A stretch of DNA of 64,000 nucleotides from Alitta virens (taxonomy: Eukaryota > Annelida > Polychaeta > Phyllodocida > Nereididae): NCBI GenBank assembly GCA_932294295.1, contig OW028573.1, positions 58,195,829 to 58,259,828 on the forward strand, in the 5' to 3' direction. Numbering within the stretch: the stretch's first letter is position 1; every line of letters starts with the position of its first letter. Below, one piece after another: positions 1 through 13,600 of this stretch. Below the pieces are notes generated by a model. The model worked only from the letters and a program-made list of their open reading frames with translations, did no database searches and was not told the DNA's origin. The position numbers and the translations under genes were made by a program.

Positions 1-172
1 GCACAAATCTAAATGTACATGCAGCAGTATTTGGTGCATAAGTTGAGAGTTATATGTGCACATATTTGTAATCTTTTGTTGAAAAGATGCACGTCAATTG
101 CACATTCATATTAATGATATATTAGATACATTTCTGAAATTTACCAATATATATTTTTCAATGGTGGTTGTT

Positions 173-277
173 TAAGCCGACTATAAGGTAGAAGTAGACA
201 GAAGTGGCTGGCTTTAGCCACAGCCAGGAATAGGTTGCTACAGCTGTCTTGAGTCGACCATATTTTATATGAAACTG
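173..277 (+). repeat. Dispersed repeat R1, copy 1
   Basis: TAAGCCGACTATA, AGTAGACA, GGCTGGCTTTAGCCA, GCCAGGAAT, GCTACAG, CATATTTTAT and GAAACT occur in the same order and spacing as in the 58150-58266 copy, about 85% identical apart from a 10-bp indel. The AT-rich sequence before it (from about 113) is also related. Confidence 0.65.
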
Positions 278-293
278 TATATATATATATATA
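278..293. repeat. (TA)8 run
   Basis: Alternating TA for 16 bp at the end of repeat R1 copy 1. Confidence 0.9.
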
Positions 294-3200
294 GGCCTAC
301 AAGCAGATTTATATGAGTTCGCAAAACCATCATTTTTGCGGTAAATCCGCTCGAATTGCAATGTTTAGGCCTATGTAAACCATGCATGGCAAAGATCATT
401 TGACAATGGCATCTCATCAAACCACAACGGAATGGAGCACCAACGGAGATGCAGTAAAGCCCACTTGCATGGATTATTCACACACCAGGGTACACCATAC
501 AAATAAGTAGATCACGTCTGAGTTGGGGACAAACAAATTACAACTGACGGAGTGGCGGAACAAGGATTAGGGGCAGCCCAAGAAAGTCACGGGATGCCAG
601 AGTTAATAAAGGCAGTCTGCATGAATATTTGGTTGCCAATGGTTGGAGAAGGCACAGGGCACTGGTCTACAGTCACTGACACGCTGTTATGCACAGTGCT
701 CAGATGACATGCAGAAAAACTCGAGAGCCCAGACACCTGAAAAAGAGACCGCTGGCTCTCACTGCGCAGGCGCAAACAGCGGGATTTACGACCACCAGGA
801 GGCTGTGCCGTCATCAATGACATCATTAATGACGTCACATAAGACGCCAGGTTGCCGCGCAAATGGGGATCAGAGGCTGCAAGATCAGAGGGGAGCAGCA
901 ATCAGCAATTATAGGTCGTTTATGGTAATAGTGTTCCGTGCGAATTCATGTCCCAGGTATGATTGGCATCTCAGCCAAGCTCGCTACCAGCACCCGCCGC
1001 ATTTGCAAGGGCAGCAGCAGCAGCCAGCGGGGCCCCTGTGTCCCCCATCATGTGTAAAAAAATGATGAGCCGGGTTTTTTAAGTAACATAATAAGGCCCA
1101 AAAAGACGAGGCATGTTCCTGCAACGTGGTACAAACGTGTCAGGGAGTAATAATTGTGTAGGGCAGCCCTATTGATGACATGCCCTGCACTATACGATTT
1201 ATTTGCTAAAAACAAGGCAACGTGATTACCATGGAAACGGCATATTGCCGGCCATATTAATCACGTTAAAGGCAGGCTAGGCAAAAGCGTTGACTGCAAT
1301 CGCTCTCTCCACTGGGGCCTGGTAATGGTCGACAGTAAGTTTAATTTCTATTGATATGCCATCAATGTCTCAAGGATACAGCGTTGCATTATCAATAATG
1401 CTGCTGACGTTGCAGGAAGCTGGCAGGAGCTGATGGTGAGCATTTGGCCAGAACAATAGACACTTTTCATGTTGCCTGTGAAACTCAACAGATAGTGAGA
1501 AACCGCTAAAACGCCATTGCTGGAAGCTTTAAAACAAAAGATACCTGTGCTAGCTGCAGCATCATTTGCTCAAGCTCCACAGCCTGCAACAAGTGTGTCT
1601 GGTGGGCTGATTTGAGAATAGACGGCTTGACTGATGCTGCAAGCAAGCGGTTGTAAATGCCTTTTACTTTTCCTTCAAATCTAACATTGTCCTAGCACAT
1701 CAATTGACTTCGTTAAACCAGACTAAAGCCAGCTCACACAGTATACTTCAAAGTGTTTGGTATATCTGTAGGTATACAATTTTAACTCGACTATTCAGGC
1801 CTTTTACAATAGCAGGCATACATATACCATGATATGATTGCTTTGCATGATGTGCCAGGGCACTTGTTAAACCACTGCAGCAACTCGCTACCGAATTGAA
1901 CCGGGAACAGCGATTCTCTGTTGAATCCATATTTACCTATGTTATATGCCAAAACCAAATGATCACATGAACTCAGAAGCACCACGTGTTAAGGTAATTG
2001 TGAACATTCTTGAGATTAATCATTCAACATTGTTACTGATCATGATTTCCCGAAGATAATACTATAATTTCACACAGTGTTTCATCTGAAACTTTGGGGC
2101 ACAACAATCCACCTTGAGGCAATCCATGACTACTCCAGTCATGGCCAGAGACAATAATGAGACAGAATGACAGAATTGTGCATATCCGAGCTACTTCGAA
2201 CAATCTGCAAACAACGAGGCAGCTGAGTTTGTGGCCGTTCCTTAAATGCAAGTTTTATTTTGGAGACGTATGATGTGAAGGCAGGACAAAAGAGGAAGGC
2301 AGTGGGCTGCCAGTGTCTCATTACAATCCTCCTCCTTCTAAGTGCTTTCTATTCATTTCTTTCTTTCTCTTTCTCAGCAGTCAGTCTCCAGCTGCTGCTG
2401 CTGCAGCCAACTTCCGTCTCCTCTGCATCCTTTTAAGAGCATCAAAAGATGCAAATTAGCAGTGGGTGACGGTGACCAAAGCTTCAAGCCAGACACCTAA
2501 GCCCTCCCAACGTTAATTGTGTGGAAACCAGAACCTCAGCTGAAACCAGAAACTCAGCTTCAAACCAACCAAATGCTTATAACACAAACCATTGTGTTTA
2601 TCACATCTCACTGTATTGGAGTGTACTTCAACCAATTACCTTACAATTTAACTCAGTCAAAACGATCTAATTCACTTAGTCTGTAGCCAAGTCAAAGACA
2701 GCGGATCACTCAGATCAGAAAGTCCCAAACCTGGGGTCTTGGGAGATCAAAGTTTTGCAAGTCAAACAAGAGGAGTCAGTTTTGAAGCCTTTAACATGCA
2801 AGGGAAAGTCAAAGCCCAGACTTCCGCATGGTGTCTCACTTCTTGCAACAACATCTTCTTTTTCCTCTTCAAATGAGTCTCCATCACATGGCTTCCGTTT
2901 GACTGTCATCCCCATATGATCACCATCCTTGTTCAGCAGCGAGTTGTCTTGCACCTCCACAAGGACGTTCAACCCCGCATGGAACTGACAATTCCAGTCT
3001 CCATGACCACTAGCACCAGAGTATTGTTGGCATCAGCAACAATAGAACAATTCCTTGCGTCATAACTTTCTCAGCCAGTGAATAGATGTGTCCAGCACAG
3101 CGCTGACCACCGACCACTATCACATGGTCAACGACCCAGTCACTCCAATGCACGCAACATTTTGCATCACGTTTATTTGGTCACACAAATTCCAGATGGT

Positions 3201-3481
3201 TTCAAGAACATGAAAAATGCATTTGTTTTGCTGTAGGTCAATTTTTCTGTGGCAACACATTGAAGACATTTCGTTATGGTAAGAAACTGACCAAACAGAA
3301 TCAGTAGCAATGCTGCTTTCTGTGTTACAAAAAATAATAAAAACATTACTCGCCCTGAGTTCTACAAGACCAGCCATCTATTATTTTAGCAGTATGTATA
3401 TTTTATATTCCATCTAAGCCATAATTATATCCTATCTTATTGCTTATGCACCACCATGACACCTTAAGTTTCCATCATTCT
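294..3481. other. Non-coding interval
   Basis: Apart from the frame-broken stretch at 2.7-3.4 kb and a perfect CRE at 830-837, this is plain sequence. Open frames at 587-901 and 643-1065 are antisense to each other and have no recognisable features. Confidence 0.5.
2715..3377 (-). other. Coding-like but frame-broken stretch
   Basis: The minus strand gives consecutive protein-like pieces in different frames: a frame over 3377-3120 following an acceptor-like TTTTGTAACACAG; then VIVVGGQRCAGHIYSLAEKV; then IVADANNTLVLVVMETGIVS; then 2972-2715 with LVEVQDNSLLNKDGDHMGMT, KRKPCDGDSFEEEKEDVVA and a stop. I do not recognise a family. It may be a decayed gene or chance. Confidence 0.18.
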
Positions 3482-3483
3482 TA

Positions 3484-3625
3484 CATGGCCAAATGTGCTA
3501 CGTGCGTTTTCCATGAGAAGGATTTATAAACACATGGAAAACGAAAGGTTTTTAGCTAATTAACCATGCGTTTCCCATGCGTTTATCCAAACGCATGGAA
3601 AACGCATGTGGCACATTTGGCCATG
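3484..3625. mobile_element. Palindromic MITE, copy 1 (TA-flanked)
   Basis: Inverted ends CATGGCCAAATGTGC ... GCACATTTGGCCATG bound a 142-bp element flanked by TA on both sides (3482-3483, 3626-3627). The interior repeats GCGTTTTCCATG / CATGGAAAACGC in both orientations. There is no coding capacity. It belongs with the copy at 61430-61582. Confidence 0.75.
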
Positions 3626-3627
3626 TA

Positions 3628-6600
3628 TAGGAGGGATAGATCTATAACCAACAAAAATGTCATACTATAGGCAGATTCCAATTGACATGCGCAATTCCTG
3701 CTTCCTTAACTATTCCTTAAAGTACCTGCAGCATCACGAGCACATGAGACACCCTTCTCCCAACTTAAGTGTGCATGACAGAATCAAGATTCACGCGAAT
3801 GTGGCAGTCTTTGAAGAGGCCAGCCAGCACTCAAGTGGCCTGCTCTGTCATACCGCAGTGAATTAGAGAGACAGGTAGCACAGGCTGTAGGCTGGTGTGT
3901 GACACCTCTGGGCTACGAGACCTATGCTAATTACCTGACTAGTGTTGCCATTTTAGGAAAGACAGCCCAGTGACGTCTCGATGTGTGCCTTGTTATGCGT
4001 CCTGCATGGTCTCATCTGCTCTGGGGACTTGCTGCTGCAGAAAAAATACGAAGGGAAGCATCTCCAACACGACCTGCAGCTGCTGCATCAGATATAATAA
4101 GGTTCGGGGAAATATCATTTAATACGCAAATTGGCAATTAAAATGACTGGGTTCTGTCAAAGTTACAAGGGCTGTTTATCGGAAGTAGTTCAACACGATT
4201 ATGTGAACCATCGTTTTCAGTATCAGGTTTAATTTCAGTTTTTTTTTAGTACCATTGTTTACAGCTTCAAATTTTATAACTTGCTATATATTGCGTTTTC
4301 TACAATTCAGTGAGCTATGTTGGAAAACTGTAGGTGAGACAAGAAATGAGGAAGCGTATCTCAAGTAATTCTCTACCTTCATACCTTCCTGGAACTATTA
4401 AGTCCCACCTTTCAGGTCATAAACCAATTTCAGGCTAATCTGCGACAGAAATTCCAAATTAACGACTCCCTTCTGAGCCATTTGCCTCTTTTGAAAGCCA
4501 AAAATGAATGGAAGGCTTTTCTTACATGAATCTAATATGCTCTTGAGATTTTATTGAGATCTCAACATCTTAATGTGCTTGAGTCTTTAGTGCCTGACTG
4601 GTATTATTTTCACGACCTTCAGGAACTAGGATTGTCAAAATGAAGATGTCTGAAATGAAAGACACTGAAGACTTTTGAGTAGTCAGTCATGACTTGTCTT
4701 AAGAGACTCTAAGCAGCCTAACCTTCAGGTTGTGGTATTTTAAATAAAGTGAAAATACTTCTTTTTTGACTCAGCAAAGTCAGGCCTCACTGTGCCCCAT
4801 GCCCAGAGGTCAGCTACCCGTCAGAGTTCCAATCAAACGTTGTTGTCCATCGAGACCGGAAGTGGAATGGACCTGGCAGTCAGGGCTTGACGCCCACAAA
4901 GGTCAGGTTACCACTTGATAGCCACGGAGCACACGTGGTGGTCACAGGGGTGGTCAATGGTGGTAAATGGACACTAACGTCTCACCCGGGGCTCGAAATG
5001 TCTCAAGAATTTCCAAGTTGCTCCTTTAATTGAGGTTGGCAAAGAAGCAACCGCGCAACTGTTGTCTCTGTACATAAACTACTGCATTATATGTGCATGT
5101 GTCCTGCACTGAAGACCTGTTCTTTATGTCTATTTATAATAAATAAACTTACCTAAAAATGGTCTACAAGGTGAGGCTACTTGGATGAAATCAACCAACT
5201 GGTCCTCAAACAATATCAGACACATGGTAAATTACTTGTAATTGCCTTTGCTCAAGGATTCTAAGATCAATAGGAATGGAATAAAAATCTCATCTCAATC
5301 CAGAGCTCTGATCTAAATGGGCAGAACATCTACACAAAAGCATGAGTCTCTTATATGACAACAGAATGGCATGTAGATAAAAATGCTAAAACCTATAATG
5401 GCAAAGCACGACCAGAATATGCTACAAGCCACTTGATATGCGTGGCCCACGACGACAACAAAACCAGCAGCCAAACCTAGACTAGTCGACTTCCCAGCAA
5501 GCCAGGGGTTGTAGACCATTCACTTGACCAGTGGTCACTTTAACCCTATGACACTAATGCATTGCCCCAGTTCCTGAGAGGACACAAAGGTCTAGTGCGA
5601 ACAGCAGGGAGCATTGGCATTGCTTGTATGAGCATTGGCAGTGCGTTGTCACTGCATTGCAACAGCTTCAGCTTACTGCGTTGTGTAGTATATGTTTGGT
5701 CTCCTGCCAACAATCTGCTCAGATCGTTCGCATTCCTCCTGGAACTGGTTCAAAACCTACCTCATGATATAATCCTACATCAGTAAGCAAGAGCAGGGTA
5801 AATTAGCAGCTCAGTGAGGCTCTTTCATCAAGTCTTGTTTACAATTCGGCCCATGGGCATATGTGTCCACAAGATCTGAGCCCGCTAGTGTCCGCACTCA
5901 CAGAATTGCCCATTTCCATTCTCATCGATTACAAGACCAAAATTTTCCCAGACATCAGACTTGGCATTGCTAAGACTGCTCAATTTTAACACTCCAGTAT
6001 ATAATCAGTGAATTAGTAACTTGTTATTTGGACTGAGCCATGTTGCTGATAGGAACTTCAGCTTGTGACTGAATGATGCTAGAAACTGAGGACCAGTAAT
6101 GAATATCCCCTTAAATCAAAATTAACACGCTGTTTCAGATTATATTATATCTGACACCCAAACTGTGTCTTTGATATAAATCGCACAGTTCATGCTCCAG
6201 TGAATAAAGAATGATAATCAAAACACATATTCCGACTTCAATTAAACTATTATTGAAGAAGTTATACGCAGGGCCCGCGTGGGCCTTCCCGCCCCTCGCA
6301 GGTCTCTATTCCACACCACTGCAAGGACTTTCAAGCTTATGCCTATCTCCAAATGAATGACCCAACCTTCATGTGCCTCCAGTTACAATTGATTTAAGGG
6401 ACATATTACCCAGGAAAACCTTTCTGTAAATGAGCCATTTATCATAATTAAATTTCATAAATGCAATAATCAAATTGAAGAATTTGTTACTTAATGAGCC
6501 TGACTCCACTCCTAAGGAGAAAAATTGACAAAGCACTTCTGTTACATGTAAGTTAGCCTGCTCTAAAATTGATGGTTTTGTAAAATTGTTTTGCAAAAGA

Positions 6601-7144
6601 TTGCTCCCCGGAGAATTTCCCATTCCTATGATACAGATCAACTACCATGCAAAATTTCAACTCCAAATTTTGAGCTTACGCCTGGCCACCACCCACTTAA
6701 AGTTTCCATGCAAAATAATTGCAATATTTAGAGTCAATAGAGCGACCAGGTCTTACAAAAGATAACAACACATTGCTCCTTGGAAAACCATTTCCTGAAC
6801 TTATTCAACACAGAATCCTTAACTAGGAAGATGTTCTCAAACATTTCTTCTATTTATTAAACATAGCACTGCCTATGCAGCAAACCGTACGGAAACAGTA
6901 ACGGATGGTGAGAATGTCCTTTCCTGGCCAAATTCTATGCACTCAGACAGAATTGTACATGATGGAGTCCAAGCCCATACAAATTCAATGGTTATCATAC
7001 TGCATATTTCAACAGCCTGATGGCAAGGCTTAGACTGGAGATATTGGGCTAAATTTTGCACCCTAATGTATTTACTGGTACATCTGTAAACAAATTTGCA
7101 AAAGTGTGTAGATGATGTTAGTCAGGAAACCAACTTGTCTTGAA
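3628..7144. other. Non-coding interval
   Basis: I see no gene, RNA gene or clear repeat. A GC-richer patch at 4790-5000 and short frames (5313-5519 minus, 6369-6641 minus) carry no recognisable domain. Confidence 0.5.
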
Positions 7145-7775
7145 GGCTGAAAAGTCAAAAAGTATTTTGATAGCTTCTAAGTTCAAACATCAAACCATTG
7201 TTAATGATAGTAATTTAAATTATTAGAACTCGTTGTGAATATCTTGGTCTTATTGTAGAACAAAGCTTATCCTGGAATATGCAATTTGATAAACTCTGTA
7301 TAGTCACCTTACTAAAAAAGTTGGCACCACGTGACATTATGCTAAACCACGTGACATTATGCTAAAATGTATATGTCAAGCGTTCAATGATGCATTGATT
7401 ATGCCATTAGTGTATGGGGTTACACCAGATGTTAATCTAGATAAAATTCAGAGAGTACAAAATTATGCTGCTAGAATTGTTACAAATGAGTCTGACTATA
7501 TTAATGTCAGAGGTTTGGATATTGTCAAGAAACTTGGATGGATGAATGTATTCATGGGCTGGCTCCCGTGTATTTATGTAACAATGTTTGAATGTGAAAT
7601 GGTTTCTCGGTCACTTAGAAATAATAATGATTTGAATGTTTTTATCCCCATGATTGATAACTCTTACCAGCCTAAAACATTAATGTATATGGCAGGCATG
7701 TACTGGAATCAGTTACCAAGGGTGCTACAAAATATCTGTGATCTATCTATCTTTAAAGTCAATTTAAAGAAATGA
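7145..7775 (+). mobile_element. CR1/Jockey-like non-LTR retrotransposon, 3' part of reverse transcriptase ORF (degenerate)
   Basis: The plus strand reads, with small frame breaks, KAEKSKSILIASKFKHQTI, YLGLIVEQSLSWNMQFDKL, and from 7359 an open frame with LDKIQRVQNYAARIVTNES, LGWMNVFMGWLPCIYVTMFE and YMAGMYWNQLPRVLQNI, ending at 7775. These match the region after the palm domain and the conserved C-terminal domain of LINE reverse transcriptases (QRVQNRAARI, WNxLP). A 20-bp tandem duplication (CCACGTGACATTATGCTAAA twice) starts near 7327. The fingers and palm motifs are missing, so the copy is 5' truncated and dead. Confidence 0.75.
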
Positions 7776-10489
7776 ATACATGGTGCTTCATCTATTCAAA
7801 TATGATTTATTCTTTTAAATTAGCTTATTTCTTTTTTATTATATAAAATGTGTTTTTGTATCCAAAGTACTCACTGGACCTATTTGCAAAACAGCTTTTG
7901 CTGAAATTGTGTACCAGTTTAAATATATTTTAATTAAAAAAGTATACGTTATAGAAGCAAAATCTCAACCTACATATAATACATATAGGCCTATAACATC
8001 ATCCTCATTACCGAGCCATGTAAATGCACATTACTTTATTGCATTATGAAACAAGTTTCCAGTAATATTTAAGCTAATCAATGAACTGCAGTGCCTTACA
8101 CCTTCTTTTAGTTATCCAGACATACTCCTTGCCAATTTCTGATGAATTATAGGATAAAAAACACTGATGCTAATTTGGTTCTGCCTTTCAGATGATATTC
8201 TGTTGGCAAAAGCTTAAAGACGTAAAAGAGGGAAAAAATAATATAATAAAAGAGAGTGAGGCAAAAAAGGGAAGATGTGCAGTCTACTAAAACTCGTAAA
8301 GTCAGGATGCAGAGTTGAGAGACCTTGATATACAACACTCAGTCACGAAAATGCCTTGTCCAAAGCAATGACATGTGCCTAACAGCCTGAGTGCAAGCAC
8401 ATCCTGGGGAAATACCTCTAGGTCATATGGAAATGGTGTTGGCCAAGAGAGGTCAGAGATCATCACTGCTATACAGACGTACTATATAAATCTGACCTCT
8501 GCTAATCACTTGCCTTGTAATATCATTCTAATCTCGAATGGTCACGAAGGCACACCACAAATAAATTTCATGAACATGATACAAACACATGCACTTATCT
8601 GTAATATATCCTGTTATAGAACATGGGGTTCATACAGTTCATACAGCTCAGGGCATCCCTCAACCATATATAGCAACACTCACACAAAGATTCAAGTGCA
8701 GCAATGTCCTATATATATACCTATAAATATACTTTGATTGACAACGGAATCTCATTGGAGACATGTGTGGAAAGGTACAAGCAAAATGCAATATGAACAA
8801 AGATAAAAAGGTAATTAAAAAAAATGGGTAAGCATATTTTCAAATGACAGGTGATTATAACTTCATTAGTTTCAGGTTAAAAATAAAGTCTCCAGCCACC
8901 ATCAATTATTTTTGTCCAAAACAGCAGCTAACATTTGTAAAGAATTTATAGATTCCTTATGTGATGCATATTACTAACAAATTTGCATTAATCAGACAAT
9001 TCATAGAATATTGATAGAATATATCCATTAAAGGGCACTTTACTACAACCATTTTCATATTTAGAAAATCTATATACATGATGTGTATTATTTATCTTTA
9101 AGCCATAAAGTGTTTCTAATATTTTAGTGGAACATGATACATGTATATTGTTACATATTGTTGACAGTTGATAATTACTAAATATACTAACAGATGAAGA
9201 TCACCATGTGGATGACATTGTCATGCGACTGTTACATACATATATATACAACCATTAACATACTATGCCGAGCATTATAATCAGATACACTGTGGACAAA
9301 ATGGGAGCATTGACGTCATTGCGTATTTAATTTCACCTCAATCGGAACAAAAAAAATTCAAAAATAAGTCATTCAATAGATCATAATGTCACCAAGTAAA
9401 TGCCATGAATTATATTTAAGGCAGTCTGAATTTATATAATATTGTTCTTCTAACCATGGAGTCACTAGAGAGTGACTCCATGTTCTAACAATACCTGGCC
9501 ATATAATGTTGTTATCGTTACAACACAATATGGTCACATTGGCAAATTGAATTAATTGACCAAATTTCAGATTAGATTGTTTATCACAATATTGTTTACA
9601 ACATTGTTGCGATGGTGCACCAAAAGCCGTTTAGTGACAATTATGCCTGACCACAAAATTTCAACCACGACAATTGTTCCAACACATCAATAAAGAGCAG
9701 TAGCACATTAGACACTTGTGAAGGAGCCAGAACTGAAGCATGGTACTAGAACCGTCCAAGCACGGATGGAAATTCAATTAGCAGCTTGCTAAAGCCACAT
9801 CCCTTGATACTGCCCGCGGACTATTGCAGGGTGCAAGAGGCAGGGCTTAGAGTCTATAGAGAACAGTGTAAAGGATATTGCAGGTGCAGTACAGAGGCAA
9901 TGGCAGTGGCCTGGCAACTATTTTATCAGGGAAATGGCCAGGCTGGCATTTTGTAGGGGGAGGAGATCGGAGCCAGGCCACTTTGACAATCAGGTAGGCA
10001 AGCCAGCAGGAAACGTGACCACTCGGCCAGATTCTGACGCCGGACTCTCATTTCCGAGCCATCAGTGTAAGTATCGAGGCTTTGACCCTGTCCTCTCGCT
10101 GCTGCATCTCACATGTCTGATGGGATAATAGCAAGATGCTTTGCGCAAAGTGTACGCCAGTTGTGCTGGCCTGTCCGGGTTGCTTGGTTATTGCGTCACA
10201 CCAGGTGTAGTTTCTTGAAACCATGTTTTGAAGGTTTTCAGTGCCATACACCTTTGACTCAGGCATCTTTCACGAGAAATGTTCGTTAACTGACAGATCT
10301 GTTGTGCAGTAGTGTGGACACGTCTACTTGATTCTTTTTCTTGTATTCTGAATCTCTTCTTTCTTCCCTCCTTTCCGTCCTTTTGTAACTATTGGTTGAA
10401 ACTTAATACAAACCTATCCTCTCTAAGCTTATTGCTGCGATTTATGATTAATATCAAAGTGAGCTGTACCTGGTGAGTTTTAAGTTTAA
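7776..10489. other. Non-coding interval
   Basis: AT-rich DNA with a perfect CRE at 9311-9318 and the hairpin at 9441-9492. The frame at 8375-8737 is unrecognisable. Confidence 0.5.
9441..9492. repeat. Near-perfect hairpin
   Basis: CATGGAGTCACT (9455-9466), loop AGAG and AGTGACTCCATG (9471-9482) form a 12-bp perfect stem. ATTGTT and AACAAT outside add an outer stem across small unpaired stretches. It may be the core of a small palindromic repeat. Confidence 0.5.
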
Positions 10490-10625
10490 GTTAAATTAAA
10501 TTATATTTATTGTATACACTGTTGTAAGCGGGGCCCTTTGTCAGCGACAGTATGGCTGTCTTATAAGGGCCCTCCTGATCTTGTATATTTTTATACACTT
10601 TTTCAAATAAATATTTTCGGGAGTT
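10490..10625 (+). mobile_element. Solo LINE 3' end with terminal hairpin
   Basis: The segment contains a two-part hairpin: outer stem GGGCCCTT (10531-10538) with AAGGGCCC (10565-10572), inner stem GACAG (10546-10550) with CTGTC (10556-10560). It is followed by TTTTTCAAATAAATATTTT. The stem flank and loop share CAGCGAC...TGTCTTA..AGGG with the 3' UTR of the LINE at 37-38.3 kb, and TCAAATAAA with the ends of three LINEs here. No reverse transcriptase remains, so it looks like a severely 5'-truncated copy. Confidence 0.45.
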
Positions 10626-13600
10626 CTGAATCGTCTTTGTTGCCTTAAAACTAACAGAACATTTGACCAGTATCACAAGCATGCAGTTGCACAAGAATAC
10701 AAGGCCTTAAGATACTGTGTCAAGTGATGCAACGAAGACTCGCTTTGTTTGCCAACACCTGTCTACAATCACTGTGGGACAAAGCCACTTCCTTAAATAT
10801 GGCATATTTAGATATGACGCAAAGGCCTTTAGATCTCATGCAAGTCTACTCCTCTTCCTACTAAGGCTAAATATGAAACCATAACATGCCTAATCCCAAA
10901 GAGGGTTGCGAGGAGGGGGGAGGCAGCCTTGGTTACTGCTTCAGCAGCATAGCATCACCGCTGTGTTGTGTTTATCCCATTCCCCAGGTTTGCCACACTA
11001 ATGAACAGCAATCTGATTAGCAGAACCTGAGCATCTTCTCGGCCCACACACAGCCCCTCCCCCTAATCCCATAGTCCTAGGGTTTCTTCTTAGAGGATAA
11101 CACATCCCCATTTTATGGATCGTTGCCTTGGATCCTCCTTAACAGATTTGCTCAACTCTCAACTAAAGAAAAAGAACAGCGAGCAGGTTTTTTTAAGGTA
11201 AGGGAAATGAATTAAATATCGTGATGGATGCATTCGAAAAAAGCATTTAAATACCACAGCAAACCATGCAATATATTATATCATATATCATTGAGGATAA
11301 CGTCAATGCCCTGTGGCAGATATGAATCAGTTGAAATTTCTCAGTTCAATTCAGTCGTATTCCAATTATTCTAGGTGTTGCAACATGCAAAACAAAAAAC
11401 ACTTTGTGTATTTCATCTTCAGCCTGGCCCCAGGCAGCTCTCCTTCATGCAATGAGCAAACACAATATAACATGGACTTAATGAGACAGCTGCTTAAGTT
11501 CCCCAAAAGCAGTTCCTTAGATATGACAAGACCAGGTATGAGAGGCAGACGAGATTAAAATCCCTTTTTTGCCTTCCAAAGAATATGTAGCCAGTGCAGC
11601 TCTCTTTTGAGAAGCCAACGTCAGCCAATGGAGCTTAGAAAGCCTTATATGGGGGAAATTAAGGGCAGGGATGTCAGCAGCAGTATGAATTACAGTCAGC
11701 CAAAAAGGCAAGCTTAAAGGGAGTGAGGTAAATCTCTTCCACAAGAACCATATAGGAGAGGAGAGTATGCTGCTTTTGGACTGGACAGTGTGCAGTGTAA
11801 CCATATACTTTCTGTTTAACATTGATTTCTTTCAATTCTATTAAATTATTAGTATTTCTCTGTATTTGTGTCTAATCTTATGGAGTTTGAGGTGATCATC
11901 CTGCTCCCCTGAGGACCATCACACCCAATTCATCATTGGCCTAGTACAATCACCAGTATCACCATTCATCACAGAATTTGCATACAATGCTGCACATCAG
12001 CTCTGGTCAAATAAGGCATTGGTTTGGACACAACAGCATAAAACGCCATCTCCTTGAGGTAAATGACTGCAAAAACTGACCAGTGACCACGTAGTCGCGT
12101 GACCATAATTGCCCTTATTACCTAGGATTACGCTCACGTCAGCACAGATGTCATGTACAAATCCAGTCCCTTTTTTATCTCATCTACAGTGATCTTCAGC
12201 CAAAATTGACCATCTCTTCAGCCAACAGGCTTCTTCTTCTATATGATTGTATGGTACACTGCGGAGAACAGTGTTTTCCACAAAGTGCTAAGGTGTATGT
12301 GCCAATCTCGCACACCAAGCCATTCACATTCAAATGAGAACACCAAGTATAATGGCGCTGAAATTAAGCCATGTCACAAGAGTGGATACCATCAACGCTT
12401 ATCATCTAATATTCCCAGAATCATTAAATTTGCCTCTCAGTCAGAATTCAATCTCTGTATTAACGCCTGCATAATCAATGTTTCTTCAGATAGGTTGATG
12501 CAGCAAGTACAAATGCACTAATAGTGCAGCTTTCTGCCTGTAAAGCTCGAATGCTTTCCTTCGAAAGAACTTTTCTTTTATTTTAGAGATCAGGGAAAAA
12601 ATGTCAGTCAAGGTTTACAGAGAATTCCATTTCTACAAGGTCGTTAAGGTAAATTACATCTTCGATGTCAGAGTAAAGTAATTGATGAACTTTTTTTTTT
12701 GTTAGTTCTTAATATTGAATGAGGTTGTCTTCTTTAAAAAAGGGCAAGAAATCAATCACGGGATAATTCTCATGTCTTCCTTTTTTTGGTCTTTGTTGTT
12801 TCTTGGTGGCATTGTGAATTTGCCCTTGTCTTTGAATTTCCCTAACTGCAAAACAGAGGCAACCTACCTCTTGTCAAAGCATTTGCTCATAAAAATGGCA
12901 CCAACCGAGATGACGTCATATAGTCCCCAAACATCGGAAGAACATGCCAATTGCAAGGCCCAATGACACAGCAGGAATCGGTGTCCTTTTGAACAGACAC
13001 GAACGACACGGGTCGCCATCAACAGGAAAGGTCATCAAATTTAGCTGAGCGCATTAATGGGTCGGCAGAGGTTGGCCTTGAAAGGGGCTTTGGCAAATGC
13101 AGGTTGGTTGGCAGGCAGCCTTCGCAGTTCCCTTGGGGGTAGAATAATAGTCATGAGGAATGGTGTCCCAAGCCAAAGAGAAAATGACCTTGCTGAAGTA
13201 CTCAAGGGCAAATGGACAGGATTACTTGCATAGCGTTCCTTTAATGATGACCAGTGGGAAAAGCTTCATCCGATCAAAAAGATATCAGGTGACCACAGAA
13301 AGCCATCATACACGATAAAGAAACTGCCTGACATAATCTATGTAGTACTGACATTCATAAAAGACAAGAAGCTGCATGACACACGACATCTGTAAAACAC
13401 TACATCAATCACACAATTCCAGCAACCACATTAAGATATTGTTGCAAACAAGCACATCTTCAGAGCAAATGTAATGCACACCATTTGCTCTCTGCTTGAC
13501 CTTCGCAGTAACGAACCTAATCATTCGTTTGAGCATCATCTCAGGCAGTGGTCGTTTTTGGAGACATTTCTTTTGATGCAAATGTCAATCTGTCTCCTGC

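Noticed and set aside
643..1065. 140-codon plus-strand frame
   Set aside because: Overlaps an equally long antisense frame, shows no domain, and no splice or promoter context supports it.
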